Positions 17,243 to 26,860 of a stretch of 64,000 nucleotides of DNA are shown here, one piece after another. The position numbers and the translations under genes are program-made. How positions within the stretch are numbered: position 1 is the stretch's first letter; every line of letters starts with the position of its first letter. This DNA comes from Metabacillus mangrovi (GTDB lineage: Bacteria; Bacillota; Bacilli; Bacillales; Bacillaceae), in NCBI RefSeq assembly GCF_009711125.1, contig NZ_WMIB01000021.1, forward strand, positions 1-64,000, read 5' to 3'. Below the pieces are notes generated by a model. The model was not told the DNA's origin, did no database searches, and saw only the letters and a program-made list of their open reading frames with translations.

Positions 17243-18133
17243 GTGAAAGTTCATCATGCCCGGCTGTCTGCGCTGTTCTTTCTGCCGGCCGGATTGTTCA
17301 TGCTCGTTTTTCTCGTCTACCCGATTGCGATGCTTGTAAAGGACAGCTTTTACCGGATCGACCTGCTGAACCCGGCAGCCGCTCAGTTTGTAGGACTGGC
17401 CAATTACACAGGAACGCTCACCTCTCCCCGGTTTTTGACGGCGCTCTGGAACACTGTGATCTACATTGTCTGTGCGGTCGGACTCGAATTTTTGCTCGGG
17501 TTGATCCTCGCCCTGCTGCTGAGCCAGGCGTTTAAAGGCAGTCAGTTTATCCGGACGATCCTTCTCAGTCCGCTGATGATTGCCCCGCTCGTCTCAGGCC
17601 TGATCTGGAAGTTTATGCTGAACGACCAGTTCGGCATCATCAATTCAACACTCTATAAGATTGGCATCTTGAATGACCCGCACCAGATCATGTGGCTGTC
17701 CGATCAGCGGTTCGCACTTTTCTCAACCATCCTCGCCGACGTCTGGCTGACGACGCCGTTTATGATGCTCGTGCTCCTCGCAGGCTTGCAGGGTATCTCA
17801 AAAAGTCTCTATGAAGCGGCTGAAATCGACGGGGCCGGAAAATGGACGAAGTTCCGGTACATTACGATTCCGTCCCTGGTGCCCGTTGCGATCGTTGCCT
17901 TGCTGATCCGGACGATCGATGCCGCACGGACGTTTGATATTGTGTGGGTTCTCACTCAGGGAGGACCTGGTTTTTCCTCAGAAGTGCTGAGCACCTATAT
18001 GTATAAAACCCTGACCCGGTACGGCCAGGTCGGTGAATCAAGTGCGATGGCCGTAATATTCATCCTGCTGCTGCTGGCCGTCAGTTCGTTTTTTATCTCA
18101 AAAATATGGTCCTCTAGAAAGAGCCATGCATGA
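17243..18133 (+). CDS. sugar ABC transporter permease (MalF type)
   Basis: 296 residues, six membrane spans. The binding-protein-dependent transport motif is EAAEIDGAGKWTKFRYITIP (E-A-A-x-x-D-G-A-x(9)-I-x-x-P) near residue 195, which docks to the ATPase. The start is GTG 17243 behind AAAGGAGG. No ATPase gene is present in the window, so a shared ATPase of MsmX type must energise the transporter; this is inference from known Bacillus sugar systems. Confidence 0.93.
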   Translation: MKVHHARLSALFFLPAGLFMLVFLVYPIAMLVKDSFYRIDLLNPAAAQFVGLANYTGTLTSPRFLTALWNTVIYIVCAVGLEFLLGLILALLLSQAFKGSQFIRTILLSPLMIAPLVSGLIWKFMLNDQFGIINSTLYKIGILNDPHQIMWLSDQRFALFSTILADVWLTTPFMMLVLLAGLQGISKSLYEAAEIDGAGKWTKFRYITIPSLVPVAIVALLIRTIDAARTFDIVWVLTQGGPGFSSEVLSTYMYKTLTRYGQVGESSAMAVIFILLLLAVSSFFISKIWSSRKSHA

Positions 18134-18155
18134 TGACCTATGGAGGTGGCTGCAA

Positions 18156-19046
18156 GTGTCCGATTTACCGTTGAACAGGGCGAATATTAAAAAGCGGGTC
18201 CACGCTCCGTCCATGCCGCTGCTGAAAAAGCGGCTCTGGACGGCATTCGTCATCCTGCTCGCCTGCTCACTCGCCCTGCTGTTTATTTTGCCATATGTGT
18301 ATTTAATCCTCACCTCTTTGAAGCCGTCGGCCGAAGCGGTCAGCTCACCGCCGTCCTTCTGGCCTTCCACATTCTCGATTGAAAATTATCAGAATATGTT
18401 CAACTACTTGCCGATGGGAACTTACTTTTTTAACAGCCTTTTAACGGCGGGGGCCAGTACAGCGCTCAGCGTTTTCCTCGGAGCGCTCGCTGCCTATGGA
18501 CTGTCCAGATTTTCATCTGCAACCGGCCGGATCTTCCTGCTGTTCACGCTCGTGATCCGCATGGTGCCGATGATCAGCATCGCCATTCCGATGTATATGA
18601 TTGTGAAAAATATCGGACTGATCGATACACAGCTTGCACTGATCCTCGTCTATACGGCGATCAATGTTCCCTTCGCGATCTGGCTGATGATCGGATTTTT
18701 TGATTCGATCCCAAAGGAGTATGATGAGGCAGCCCGTGTAGATGGCTGCGGCTGGTTCAGCAGCTTTTTAAGAATCATTCTGCCAGTCTCGCTTCCGGGT
18801 CTTGCAACGACCGCCATTTTTACGTTCATGCTCGCCTGGAACGATTTTCTGATCTCGCTCCTTATGACAAGCACGATGGCCAAAACAGCGACCGTCGGCA
18901 TTTCCGAATTTCTCACTGCCTACAATCTGGATCTCGGTCCGATGACCGCCGCCGCCGTCTCCTTCAGCCTGCCGGTCATGATTTTCTCTTTTTTCGTCCA
19001 GCGGTACATCGTCAGCGGGATGACGCTAGGTGCAGTGAAGGAGTGA
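18156..19046 (+). CDS. sugar ABC transporter permease (MalG type)
   Basis: 296 residues with six spans and the EAA motif DEAARVDGCGWFSSFLRIIL near residue 195. N-terminal LPYVYLILTSLKPSAEA and C-terminal YIVSGMTLGAVKE are typical of MalG-type subunits. GGAGGTG at 18142-18148 sits 7 bases before GTG 18156, so I reject the ATG at 18126, which would overlap the previous gene. Pairs with the upstream permease to form the channel. Confidence 0.92.
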   Translation: MSDLPLNRANIKKRVHAPSMPLLKKRLWTAFVILLACSLALLFILPYVYLILTSLKPSAEAVSSPPSFWPSTFSIENYQNMFNYLPMGTYFFNSLLTAGASTALSVFLGALAAYGLSRFSSATGRIFLLFTLVIRMVPMISIAIPMYMIVKNIGLIDTQLALILVYTAINVPFAIWLMIGFFDSIPKEYDEAARVDGCGWFSSFLRIILPVSLPGLATTAIFTFMLAWNDFLISLLMTSTMAKTATVGISEFLTAYNLDLGPMTAAAVSFSLPVMIFSFFVQRYIVSGMTLGAVKE

Positions 19047-19071
19047 TGGGTCTGCGGTGATGAATAGTAGG

Positions 19072-19285
19072 GGATGGAAAAATTCAAGTACATGATCGAA
19101 TCCCGGTCCAAGGTGAAGGGAAAACCGAGTATGTGATGGAATCCCGGTCCAAGGTGATGGAAAAATCCGAGTACATGATGGAATCCCGGTCCAAGGTGAT
19201 GGAAAAATCCGAGTATGTGATGAAATCCCGGTCCAAGGTGATGGAAAAAATCGATTACGTGATGGAATCAAGGTCCAAGGGGACG
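19072..19285. repeat. 42-bp minisatellite
   Basis: The segment TCCCGGTCCAAGG recurs at 19101, 19142, 19184 and 19226, with a variant at 19268, giving spacings of 41, 42, 42 and 42 bases. The plus strand can read as 14-residue repeats (MESRSKVMEKSEYV), but there is no good ribosome site and the first unit is out of frame. It fills most of the gap between the permease and GH32 genes. Confidence 0.85.
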
Positions 19286-19358
19286 GGGGAAACCCTCATA
19301 TCTAATAGAGCCTTTTTTAAAAGGGAAAAAAACAGGCCGTGAAAAGGAGGAGCCCGCA

Positions 19359-20792
19359 ATGATTAAGAAAGATCAGGTAAAGTACAGGCCCGTTTACCAC
19401 TTTACCCCTGAGAAGAATTGGATGAATGATCCGAACGGGCTTGTTTACTACAAGGGGGAGTATCATCTGTTTTTTCAGCATCATCCCTTCGGTACGAAGT
19501 GGGGGCCGATGCACTGGGGGCATGCGGTGAGTACGGATTTGGTTCATTGGAGGGAGCTTGGGATTGCACTTGCTCCGGATGAGCTTGGGGCTGTATTTTC
19601 CGGCAGTGCGGTGGTTGACTGGCAGGATACGACCGGTTTTTTTACCGGCGGTGAGGGACTTGTGGCCATCTTTACTCACGCGGATACGTATCCGGGCAGT
19701 GACCGGCCAAGGCAGAGGCAGAGTCTTGCATACAGCACCGATTGCGGCAGGACGTGGGTGAAGTACAGTGGAAATCCGGTGCTGGCTGATGAACAAATCA
19801 GTGATTTCAGGGATCCAAAGGTTTTCTGGCATTCGGAGAGTGATAGGTGGATCATGGCGCTGGCAGCCGGGAGCGAAATCCGTTTTTATTCCTCGGGAAA
19901 TTTGAAAGAGTGGCAGTTTGAGAGTGCCTTTGCGGGAAGCGATGCAGACCGGTGCGGCGTATGGGAGTGTCCGGATCTGTTTCCGCTGCAGGATGGCGGA
20001 GAAGAGAAGTGGGTGCTGATTGTCAGTATCGGCGACAGTCCGGAGTATGGATCGAGGACGCTTTATTATACGGGAACATTTAATGGACACCGCTTTGAAC
20101 CAGCGGAATCAGCGCGGTGGCTGGATGAAGGAAGGGACAATTATGCCGGGGTTACCTGGTCTGATTGCACGGACGGCAGACGCATTTATATTGGCTGGAT
20201 GAGCAACTGGCGCTATGCGAACGAGACACCGACAGAGGGTTGGCGCAGTGCGATGACGTTGCCGAGGGAGCTGACTCTGCAAAATGGAATCCTGCATCAG
20301 AAGCCGGTAAAAGAGCTTGCGAATCTAAGGGGAAGGAGGCAGCAATTTCGCGAAACGGTGCTTCAGCCCGAGAGTCCGATCACGTTATCCTGTGGTGGCT
20401 CTGCTGAGATCATTGCTGAATTTAAGCTTTTGACAGCCAGGGAATTCGGCTTCCGCTTCCGCACCTCTAAAGATACTGAGACGCTGGTAGGATATCATGT
20501 CCCCCGTGAAGAATTAATAATCGACCGGACTGCCAGCAGCGGGGCGCCTTTTCATGATTTTTACCCATCAATCGACCGGGTTTCAATGCCGCCGGTACAA
20601 TCGACTGTCAAAATTCATCTTTTTCTGGACTCCTGCTCGATTGAAGTGTTTGGAAACGGAGGGAAGCTCGCGATGACACACCTGCTTTTTCCAGATGGAA
20701 GCCATTATGAAGCAGAGTTGTACAGCGTGGGCGGCGAAATAATTGTTAAGCGATTGGACTGCTTTGAGCTGGCGGCGAGCATAGAAATGTAA
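19359..20792 (+). CDS. GH32 beta-fructosidase
   Basis: 477 residues with no signal peptide, so cytoplasmic. Catalytic motifs: WMNDPNG (nucleophile Asp24), FRDPK near residue 150 (transition-state Asp) and WECPDLF near residue 203 (acid/base Glu). The C-terminal sandwich domain includes SIEVFGNGG. The family splits sucrose, sucrose-6-phosphate, levan- or inulin-type oligomers. The neighbouring ABC importer brings in unphosphorylated sugar, so a fructooligosaccharide or sucrose hydrolase is more likely than a phosphosucrase. AAAGGAGGAG precedes the ATG. Confidence 0.92.
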   Translation: MIKKDQVKYRPVYHFTPEKNWMNDPNGLVYYKGEYHLFFQHHPFGTKWGPMHWGHAVSTDLVHWRELGIALAPDELGAVFSGSAVVDWQDTTGFFTGGEGLVAIFTHADTYPGSDRPRQRQSLAYSTDCGRTWVKYSGNPVLADEQISDFRDPKVFWHSESDRWIMALAAGSEIRFYSSGNLKEWQFESAFAGSDADRCGVWECPDLFPLQDGGEEKWVLIVSIGDSPEYGSRTLYYTGTFNGHRFEPAESARWLDEGRDNYAGVTWSDCTDGRRIYIGWMSNWRYANETPTEGWRSAMTLPRELTLQNGILHQKPVKELANLRGRRQQFRETVLQPESPITLSCGGSAEIIAEFKLLTAREFGFRFRTSKDTETLVGYHVPREELIIDRTASSGAPFHDFYPSIDRVSMPPVQSTVKIHLFLDSCSIEVFGNGGKLAMTHLLFPDGSHYEAELYSVGGEIIVKRLDCFELAASIEM

Positions 20793-20801
20793 ACGTTATC
20801 A
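20788..20801 (+). promoter_or_regulatory. second cre site, over GH32 stop codon
   Basis: TGTAAACGTTATCA fits the cre consensus fully and includes the GH32 stop codon (20790-20792). It lies 19 bases before the kinase gene, so it could act as a roadblock or control a separate promoter. Confidence 0.6.
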
Positions 20802-20819
20802 ACAAGAGGAGGGAAGGCA

Positions 20820-22556
20820 ATGATCAAGTGGCTGAAGCATTTATCCATCAAACGGAAGATTATGCTCCTTGCCCTGTTCTCTGCCTTTCTCCCACTAATC
20901 GTGATCGGTCCCTTCACCTTTTTGTATTTTAGTAAAATCGTAGAAAACCAGGCGACTGCAGCAGCAGGAAACCTTCTGAATACAGCAGACCGCAATCTCA
21001 ATACATTCGCAGGAGACATCGAAGACATTTCCAATCTGATCTTTTTATCAAATGATATAGAAGGCTATTTAACGTACCGGAAAAAAGATGCAAGACTTTA
21101 TCAGCTTGAGACATCTTCAATGGATACGCTGAGCAGCATTACTGTCGTGAATAAACCGTATATAAATGCCATTTTCATAGGAAACGGCATGCACAGTTTT
21201 GTGAAAGTCAACCGGGGGGAACGTTTACTTCCGGAAAATGCCTACGAGCTGATCCGCCGTTCCTCTCTGTATCCTCGGCTCTTGAACAGCAGATGGGAGG
21301 GAGAATGGTTTTACGGAGACGATACGAGTCTGACTCCGGGCTCCGAATATCCTCTCCTTTACGGCCGAATGATCCGCAGTCTCGGAACAAGCGAGCAGAT
21401 CGGCATGCTGCTGATCAGTATGGATGACTCCGTGTTTCGGACGATGTTTGGTTCGATGCCGGGGAGCATGATGGTCATGGACAGCCGGACGAAGGAGCCG
21501 ATTTATTCACAGGGGCCGGATGCAGTCCTGCAGGATGCAGGTGTCGCAAACACAGCCGGACTATCCGGGCAGGAGGGGTACAAGGTGAAGGAAATCGGCG
21601 GAGTAACGTACATGCTGAATTATCATACAAACGCGAAGACAGGCTGGACGATGGTCAGCATCCTCCCTTACGAAGAGTTGATCAGGGAAGTCAATAACGT
21701 CAGACTGATCACCATTTCCCTGCTTGCTTTTTCCTTGCTTTTATCCGTTCTGATTGCGGTCCTGATCACAAAAAGAATCACGAATCAGCTGGAAATGCTC
21801 CGGCACGCCACGAAGAAAATGGAAAAGAGGGAACCGCTGCATGAACATGCTTTTGACCGGAACGATGAGATCGGCCGCATTGGCGGAAGGTTTGTGGAGC
21901 TCTATAACCGCAACCAAGAGCTGACGGCGGAGCTGTACCGGGCTGAGGTAAAGGAGAAGGAAGCGGAACTGAGAGCCCTTCAAAGTCATATCAACCCCCA
22001 CTTTCTTTACAACACCCTGAATTCCATCTATTGGATGGCGGAAAAGTCGAAGGCCGGGAAGATTGCAAAAATGGCAATCAGCCTGTCGAAGATTTTCAAG
22101 CTGACACTAAATAATGGAGAGCCGATCACGACGGTGCAAAAAGAGCTGGAACAGGTGGAGAGCTACCTGCTGATTCAAAACATACGCTTTGATGGCAGGA
22201 TATCTTACTCGATCCAGGTTGAGGAAGAGCTTCTGCAGGAGGAAATCATAAAGCTCCTGCTGCAGCCGATTGTGGAAAATGCAGTGTATCACGGATTTGA
22301 ACCGGAGACGGGGGAAGGCAAAATCGAAATAACAGGAAAAAGGGAGGGAGAAGGCTTTCTTTTTACCGTGAAGGATGATGGAAAGGGCTTTGTTCCGGGG
22401 GAGGCAAGCGGTGGCTATGCTTTAAAAAACATCCATGAGCGCCTTACGCTGCATTACGGGGAAGCATACGGTCTTACCATTCACAGTGAACCGGGAAGAG
22501 GGACCACGGTAACGCTCAAAGCCGGGATCCGGCCTGCAAATGAGAAGGGGGCATGA
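20820..22556 (+). CDS. YesM-type sensor histidine kinase
   Basis: 578 residues. One membrane span near the N-terminus, an extracellular sensing region (about 40-285), a second span (about 290-312), a HAMP segment, then the His_kinase domain with QSHINPHFLYNTLNSIYWMA (phospho-His near residue 390) and an ATPase domain (LLQPIVENAVYHGFEP, DDGKGF, GGYALKNIHERL). It phosphorylates the next gene's product, with which it overlaps or abuts. Likely senses the sugar or its loaded binding protein. Confidence 0.93.
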   Translation: MIKWLKHLSIKRKIMLLALFSAFLPLIVIGPFTFLYFSKIVENQATAAAGNLLNTADRNLNTFAGDIEDISNLIFLSNDIEGYLTYRKKDARLYQLETSSMDTLSSITVVNKPYINAIFIGNGMHSFVKVNRGERLLPENAYELIRRSSLYPRLLNSRWEGEWFYGDDTSLTPGSEYPLLYGRMIRSLGTSEQIGMLLISMDDSVFRTMFGSMPGSMMVMDSRTKEPIYSQGPDAVLQDAGVANTAGLSGQEGYKVKEIGGVTYMLNYHTNAKTGWTMVSILPYEELIREVNNVRLITISLLAFSLLLSVLIAVLITKRITNQLEMLRHATKKMEKREPLHEHAFDRNDEIGRIGGRFVELYNRNQELTAELYRAEVKEKEAELRALQSHINPHFLYNTLNSIYWMAEKSKAGKIAKMAISLSKIFKLTLNNGEPITTVQKELEQVESYLLIQNIRFDGRISYSIQVEEELLQEEIIKLLLQPIVENAVYHGFEPETGEGKIEITGKREGEGFLFTVKDDGKGFVPGEASGGYALKNIHERLTLHYGEAYGLTIHSEPGRGTTVTLKAGIRPANEKGA

Positions 22557-22558
22557 AC

Positions 22559-24058
22559 ATGTACACACTTTTTATTGCAGATGACGAAAAAATCGTAATT
22601 GAAGGGCTGACCACTGATGTTCCATGGGAAGCATTCGGCATTGCCATTTGCGGAACGGCTTCAGATGGGAAAAGTGCCCTGGCGGAGATTAACCGGCTGA
22701 AGCCGGATCTTGTACTAGCTGATATCCGGATGCCGGGGATGACCGGTCTTGAGCTGATTGGTAAAGCGAAAAAGAGTAATCCCGATCTCGTTTTTATCAT
22801 GATCAGCGGATACTCTGAATTTGAATACGCGAGACGGGCACTCGAGCTTGAAGCGGTGGATTATCTCGTCAAGCCGATGGAAGCAGAAGACATTGTCCGT
22901 TCAGTACGTAAAGCCATTGAAAAACTGGAGAAAAAGAGGATGGAAAGGAGCTTAAGCAGCCGGCTCGAAAAGTATGAGAATGAACTCGCGGAGAAGCATG
23001 TTCTGCATTTGCTTCTTGGCAGGCGGAATGCAGATGCAGAAGCAAAGGAAGTGCTGACACAGCCGTTTGCCGCAGCGGTCCTGCTGATGAAAGACGGATT
23101 CAGGAGCCATGAGGCATTAATGGTTCATGTAAGAGAGCAGCTTCGGCATTGTTATCTTTTTACGGTGGAGGCAAGCATCGTCCTCGTTTCGCTGCAGCCG
23201 GAAGAGCTGAGAAGCTGTCTGCAGCGGGTCCTGGATCTTTTTCCCGGCTCGGCAGGACTGAGTTCCATTCATCATGAAGCCCGGAATCTGCCGGTCGCTT
23301 ATGAGGAAGCAAAGGAAGCCTTGAAAATTGCGGTATTCGGAAGCCTTGGCCTGACGGAATATGAGGAGCTCGGTCAATACGGGCTTCACAAAGGAACGAG
23401 GATGATCAGGGAGATTGAACAGTTTTTCCTCAGCGGCGGCTCACTAAAAGAAATGGATGGGATGATGGAGAGAACGCTCGATTATGCGAGAAAACACAAA
23501 TTGTCCCCGCAGAAAAGCAAGGTTCTGTGCTTCGCTCTTATTAAGCATTTTCTTGAGCATATGGAGAAGGAGTATGAGCTGGAGGACAAAATGTTCGGAG
23601 AAGGCTATTTGTTATATGAAACGGTGGAATCACTCCAAACACTGGATGAGCTGGAAAGATGGATGAGGGCTACGGTCCGGGAAGCGCTTGAGTACCTTGA
23701 CAACAATCGCATCTCCTTTAATGAAAAACTGATTCATGAACTCAAACAATACTTGCATGAACATTTCAGCGAGCCGATTGTCCTCGAAGAACTCGGCAGG
23801 CATTTTTATAAAAGCCCGGCCTATCTGTGCAGCCTTTTCTCGAAAAACGCCGGAAAAACCATTTTTGAATACATTACCGCCCTCCGAATGGATCACGCTA
23901 AAAAACTGCTCCGCTCAAGTAACCTGAAAATCTCCGAAATTTGTGAAAAAGCAGGCTACAGCAATCATAAATATTTTAATCAGGTTTTCAAGAAAAATAC
24001 GGGGAAGACGCCCGGGCAGTACAGGTCGGAGCATGTAGTCAAACTGCACAGCGAATAG
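22559..24058 (+). CDS. YesN-type response regulator, AraC family
   Basis: About 499 residues. Receiver domain: FIADDEKIVIEGL, phospho-acceptor Asp in DLVLADIRMPGMTG near residue 54, and VDYLVKPMEAEDI. A long linker follows, then a C-terminal AraC double helix-turn-helix (FYKSPAYLCSLFSKNAGKTI, ISEICEKAGYSNHKYFNQVF). It should activate the ABC/GH32 genes. ATG 22553 overlaps the kinase stop but is one base from GAAGGGGG; ATG 22559 has normal spacing. Confidence 0.92.
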   Translation: MYTLFIADDEKIVIEGLTTDVPWEAFGIAICGTASDGKSALAEINRLKPDLVLADIRMPGMTGLELIGKAKKSNPDLVFIMISGYSEFEYARRALELEAVDYLVKPMEAEDIVRSVRKAIEKLEKKRMERSLSSRLEKYENELAEKHVLHLLLGRRNADAEAKEVLTQPFAAAVLLMKDGFRSHEALMVHVREQLRHCYLFTVEASIVLVSLQPEELRSCLQRVLDLFPGSAGLSSIHHEARNLPVAYEEAKEALKIAVFGSLGLTEYEELGQYGLHKGTRMIREIEQFFLSGGSLKEMDGMMERTLDYARKHKLSPQKSKVLCFALIKHFLEHMEKEYELEDKMFGEGYLLYETVESLQTLDELERWMRATVREALEYLDNNRISFNEKLIHELKQYLHEHFSEPIVLEELGRHFYKSPAYLCSLFSKNAGKTIFEYITALRMDHAKKLLRSSNLKISEICEKAGYSNHKYFNQVFKKNTGKTPGQYRSEHVVKLHSE

Positions 24059-24161
24059 CGGGAACGCGGCGGTCTCCCCAGCCGCTACTTGTTTCAGCAC
24101 GCCTTTTCTGTGGAATGGAATGTTATATTACATCCATTCTATTAAGCTGAGGAGAATATGC

Positions 24162-25112
24162 ATGTCGATCATCCAGATCCTGACTCCCGTATTTACAATG
24201 GCGGCCATGGCGGCGGCCGGATTTGTGACGTCCAGATTCATTGAGATCACCGCAGAAACGCGCCGCTTTATTTCTTTTACAGCCATCAATTTCGCTCTCC
24301 CGGCAGTCGTGGTTTCAAGCATTTTTCAGCTCGGATTTAACCGGGAGACGTGGATTTCCTTTGCAGCGGTTTACACATCCTCGCTCTGTTTTACCCTTTT
24401 TGGAATGCTCGCCGGTTATTTGGCCGGAAAAGGATTCGGCTACGGGGAGATGGAGGCGAGGCAGCTGGCCATTGTGTCAGGCTGCGGCAACACGGGATTT
24501 GTCGGCATTCCGCTCATTGCCCTCCTGTTCGGACCGGAAGCAGGCTCCTATGCGGCAGTTTATGACGCGGGAACGATGACGAGTGTTTTTACAGTCGGGA
24601 TTCTGCTGCTCCGTCCTGAAAAATTTTCGTTCCGTCAGCTGAAGGCGATTTTGAACACGCCGTTCATCACTCTTCTCTCTGCGGTTCTGCTTGCTGCACT
24701 TGGTGTTGCTCTCCCGGTCATGCTGCTTGAGACCGCGGATATGCTTTCCGGCCTTGCAGCACCGCTTGCCCTGATCCTGATCGGACTGCTGATTCCCACT
24801 ATTTCAAAAGCAGACTGGAAACGGGTCCAAAACGGATATAAGCGCTTCATGGCGGCAGCCCTCGTCATCAAGGTATTGCTGCTGCCTGCAATCGCTTGTG
24901 CAGCCGTCTGGCTGCTGCCATTTCCGGAATCACTTGGGCAAATTGTAATCGTCCAGGCCTCCATGCCGACCTTTACGCTCGCGGCCGTTCTGTTTGAACG
25001 CTATATTATTGGCGGAGCAAAACAATTCGGCATTGTTGCCCTGATTTGCACGACCGCCTTCAGTCTGCTTATGCTTCCAGTTACCGTTTGGGTGGCGCAG
25101 GCTATATCCTAA
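24162..25112 (+). CDS. AEC-family transporter
   Basis: 316 residues, about ten membrane spans in two five-span halves. Family hallmarks: FALPAVVVSSIFQ in the first half, SGCGNTGFVGIPLIALLFG in the middle, and QASMPTFTLAAVLFERY near the end. Auxin efflux carrier relatives in bacteria move carboxylates such as malate. TGAGGAGA fixes the start at ATG 24162 rather than 24120. It stands alone between unrelated genes. Confidence 0.87.
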   Translation: MSIIQILTPVFTMAAMAAAGFVTSRFIEITAETRRFISFTAINFALPAVVVSSIFQLGFNRETWISFAAVYTSSLCFTLFGMLAGYLAGKGFGYGEMEARQLAIVSGCGNTGFVGIPLIALLFGPEAGSYAAVYDAGTMTSVFTVGILLLRPEKFSFRQLKAILNTPFITLLSAVLLAALGVALPVMLLETADMLSGLAAPLALILIGLLIPTISKADWKRVQNGYKRFMAAALVIKVLLLPAIACAAVWLLPFPESLGQIVIVQASMPTFTLAAVLFERYIIGGAKQFGIVALICTTAFSLLMLPVTVWVAQAIS

Positions 25113-25153
25113 ATTACATGATACAATAAAAGGAAAAAAGCGAGCTGAAATTC

Positions 25154-26038
25154 ATGAAGAGGAAAATTGTACTGGCGGGCGGCACCGGGTTTATCGGAGA
25201 ATATCTTAAGAAGCAATTTTTAAAAGAGGGATATGAGATTGCGGTGATTTCAAGGAGTTCCAGTGAGTTTTCCTGGGACCGTCCCGAAACCGTGACAGCA
25301 GCTCTGGATGGGGCTGAACTGCTCATCAACCTAGCCGGAAAATCTGTGAACTGCCGGTACAATGCGAAAAATAAAGAAGAAATTTTTACATCAAGAACAG
25401 AAACGACAGAACTTCTCGGCAACGCCATCCTCCAGTGCAAAAATCCGCCTCCGCTCTGGATCAACTCCAGCACGGCCACCATTTACCGCCATGCCGAGGA
25501 CCGGCCGATGACAGAGGAGACCGGGGAGATCGGTACAGGGTTTTCTGTAGAAGTAGCGAAAGCATGGGAAAAATCATTTTTTGATTTCCGCTTGCCGGCC
25601 ACGAGGCAGGCAGCCCTCCGCATCGCAATTGTACTAGGTCCCGGCGGAGGGGTGATGACCCCTTATAAAAACCTGGCAAAATTCGGTCTTGGCGGTGTGC
25701 AGGGTTCCGGGAACCAGATGTTCAGCTGGATTCATGTTGAAGACGTATACCGGATCATCCGTTACATACAGGCAAACGAACAGCTGAGCGGCGTATACAA
25801 CTGTTCTGCTCCAAATCCCGTCACAAACCGGGAGTTCATGACAGCAGTCCGCGAAGCGATGGGAGTGAAATTCGGCCTCCCTTCCCCAAAATGGATGCTC
25901 GAGCTTGGCGCTGTTTTTATCAAAACCGAAACGGAACTCGTCCTGAAAAGCAGATGGGTCGTGCCGGAGCGGCTGGAGAGGGAAGGGTATAAGTTCACTT
26001 ATCCGGAGATCGACTCTGCGTTAAGGGAAATCATATAA
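25154..26038 (+). CDS. TIGR01777-family epimerase (YfhF-like)
   Basis: 294 residues. Rossmann fingerprint VLAGGTGFIGEYLKKQF at the N-terminus, then ELLINLAGKSVNCRY, SRTETTELLG, NSSTATIYRH and FSWIHVEDVYRIIRYI, with the C-terminal DUF1731 helix region (GLPSPKWMLELGAVFIKTET). These extended short-chain dehydrogenase-like proteins bind NAD(P) but their substrate is unknown. The ribosome site is weak. Confidence 0.9.
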   Translation: MKRKIVLAGGTGFIGEYLKKQFLKEGYEIAVISRSSSEFSWDRPETVTAALDGAELLINLAGKSVNCRYNAKNKEEIFTSRTETTELLGNAILQCKNPPPLWINSSTATIYRHAEDRPMTEETGEIGTGFSVEVAKAWEKSFFDFRLPATRQAALRIAIVLGPGGGVMTPYKNLAKFGLGGVQGSGNQMFSWIHVEDVYRIIRYIQANEQLSGVYNCSAPNPVTNREFMTAVREAMGVKFGLPSPKWMLELGAVFIKTETELVLKSRWVVPERLEREGYKFTYPEIDSALREII

Positions 26039-26120
26039 ACAGAATGAAATTACATAGCTGCGGCGGTATGCGGGATGTGGTACAATTTACCTTATACGTC
26101 CGTAAAAGGAGACTGAACCG

Positions 26121-26636
26121 ATGACCAAGGTATCCCTGGCAGAAGCCGTTAAATTGAAAAGTGTTCTTTCTAAGAGAATTCATGAATTAGAGGAAGAAAT
26201 GGACCGAGTTGCCTTCGCTGAGGTTGAAAAAGGCAGCAAAGCTCCTAAGCAAGCCCGTTCACTTCCGGATGTAGAAAAGGACCTGGAGGAGATTCGCAAG
26301 GATTTCCGTCTTCTCGACCGCCTCATGTATCAGGCAAATGTGGAAAATACAATTGAGTACAGCCGGGAAAATGTAACGATTGTTGAAGCAATAGAGCTCG
26401 CGACCCAGCTCCGGGCGAGAGCGAGGAAATACAAACAGTATGGATCGGCTCAAAAAGAGGAATTTCTGTATCCGTACAGTGAGAACAGCAGCATCGTTAA
26501 AATTCCAATGTTTGACCCGGAGGAATATCGCCTGAAGGGGCTTGAGATGGACCGTCTGGCAAATAGGCTCTCCAATCAGGTCAACGCGAAGAACTACTCG
26601 GTCGAATTGGATTTTGACAGCGAAAAGTATTTTTAA
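26121..26636 (+). CDS. DIP1984-like (septicolysin-related) protein
   Basis: 171 residues, mostly charged helices: KLKSVLSKRIHELEEEMDRV near the start, then LLDRLMYQANVENTIEYS and LRARARKYKQYGSA, ending DRLANRLSNQVNAKNYSVEL. This order matches the DIP1984/septicolysin-like family, whose function is unclear. No signal peptide. AAAAGGAG precedes the ATG. Confidence 0.75.
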   Translation: MTKVSLAEAVKLKSVLSKRIHELEEEMDRVAFAEVEKGSKAPKQARSLPDVEKDLEEIRKDFRLLDRLMYQANVENTIEYSRENVTIVEAIELATQLRARARKYKQYGSAQKEEFLYPYSENSSIVKIPMFDPEEYRLKGLEMDRLANRLSNQVNAKNYSVELDFDSEKYF

Positions 26637-26637
26637 T

Positions 26638-26666
26638 CCTTGAAGAGGTGAGAATCCTCTTCAAGG
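26638..26666 (+). terminator. hairpin after DIP1984-like gene
   Basis: Perfect 11-bp stem CCTTGAAGAGG/CCTCTTCAAGG with 7-base loop; no T-run follows. Confidence 0.5.
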
Positions 26667-26831
26667 CATAGAAGGAGAAATCAGTTGTGCCTCACGGTAC
26701 GTTAGTTCGGAAATGGCGAAGGCAAAACCAATGATCCATCACCAATTCCAACTTCACCTGTTACCGATTCCCAACCATTGCAATGGCGGTCGCTGACCTT
26801 ACCCTTTGTGAAATTTTGCTCCTTCTATGAA

Positions 26832-26860
26832 TCCCCCGTCAGGTTGGCGGGGGATTATTT
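26832..26860 (+). terminator. terminator-like hairpin in intergenic region
   Basis: Stem ATCCCCCG/CGGGGGAT with loop TCAGGTTGG, then TATTT. It closes a 165-base stretch (26667-26831) with no reading frame; this could be the 3' end of a small RNA, though I recognise no family. Confidence 0.45.

Noticed and set aside
19026-19271. Minus-strand frame with FFPSPWTGI repeats
   Set aside because: It is only the translation of the 42-bp minisatellite; no ribosome site.
19133-19342. Plus-strand frame with 14-residue repeats in the minisatellite
   Set aside because: No ribosome site, and the first repeat unit is out of frame, so translation is not maintained.
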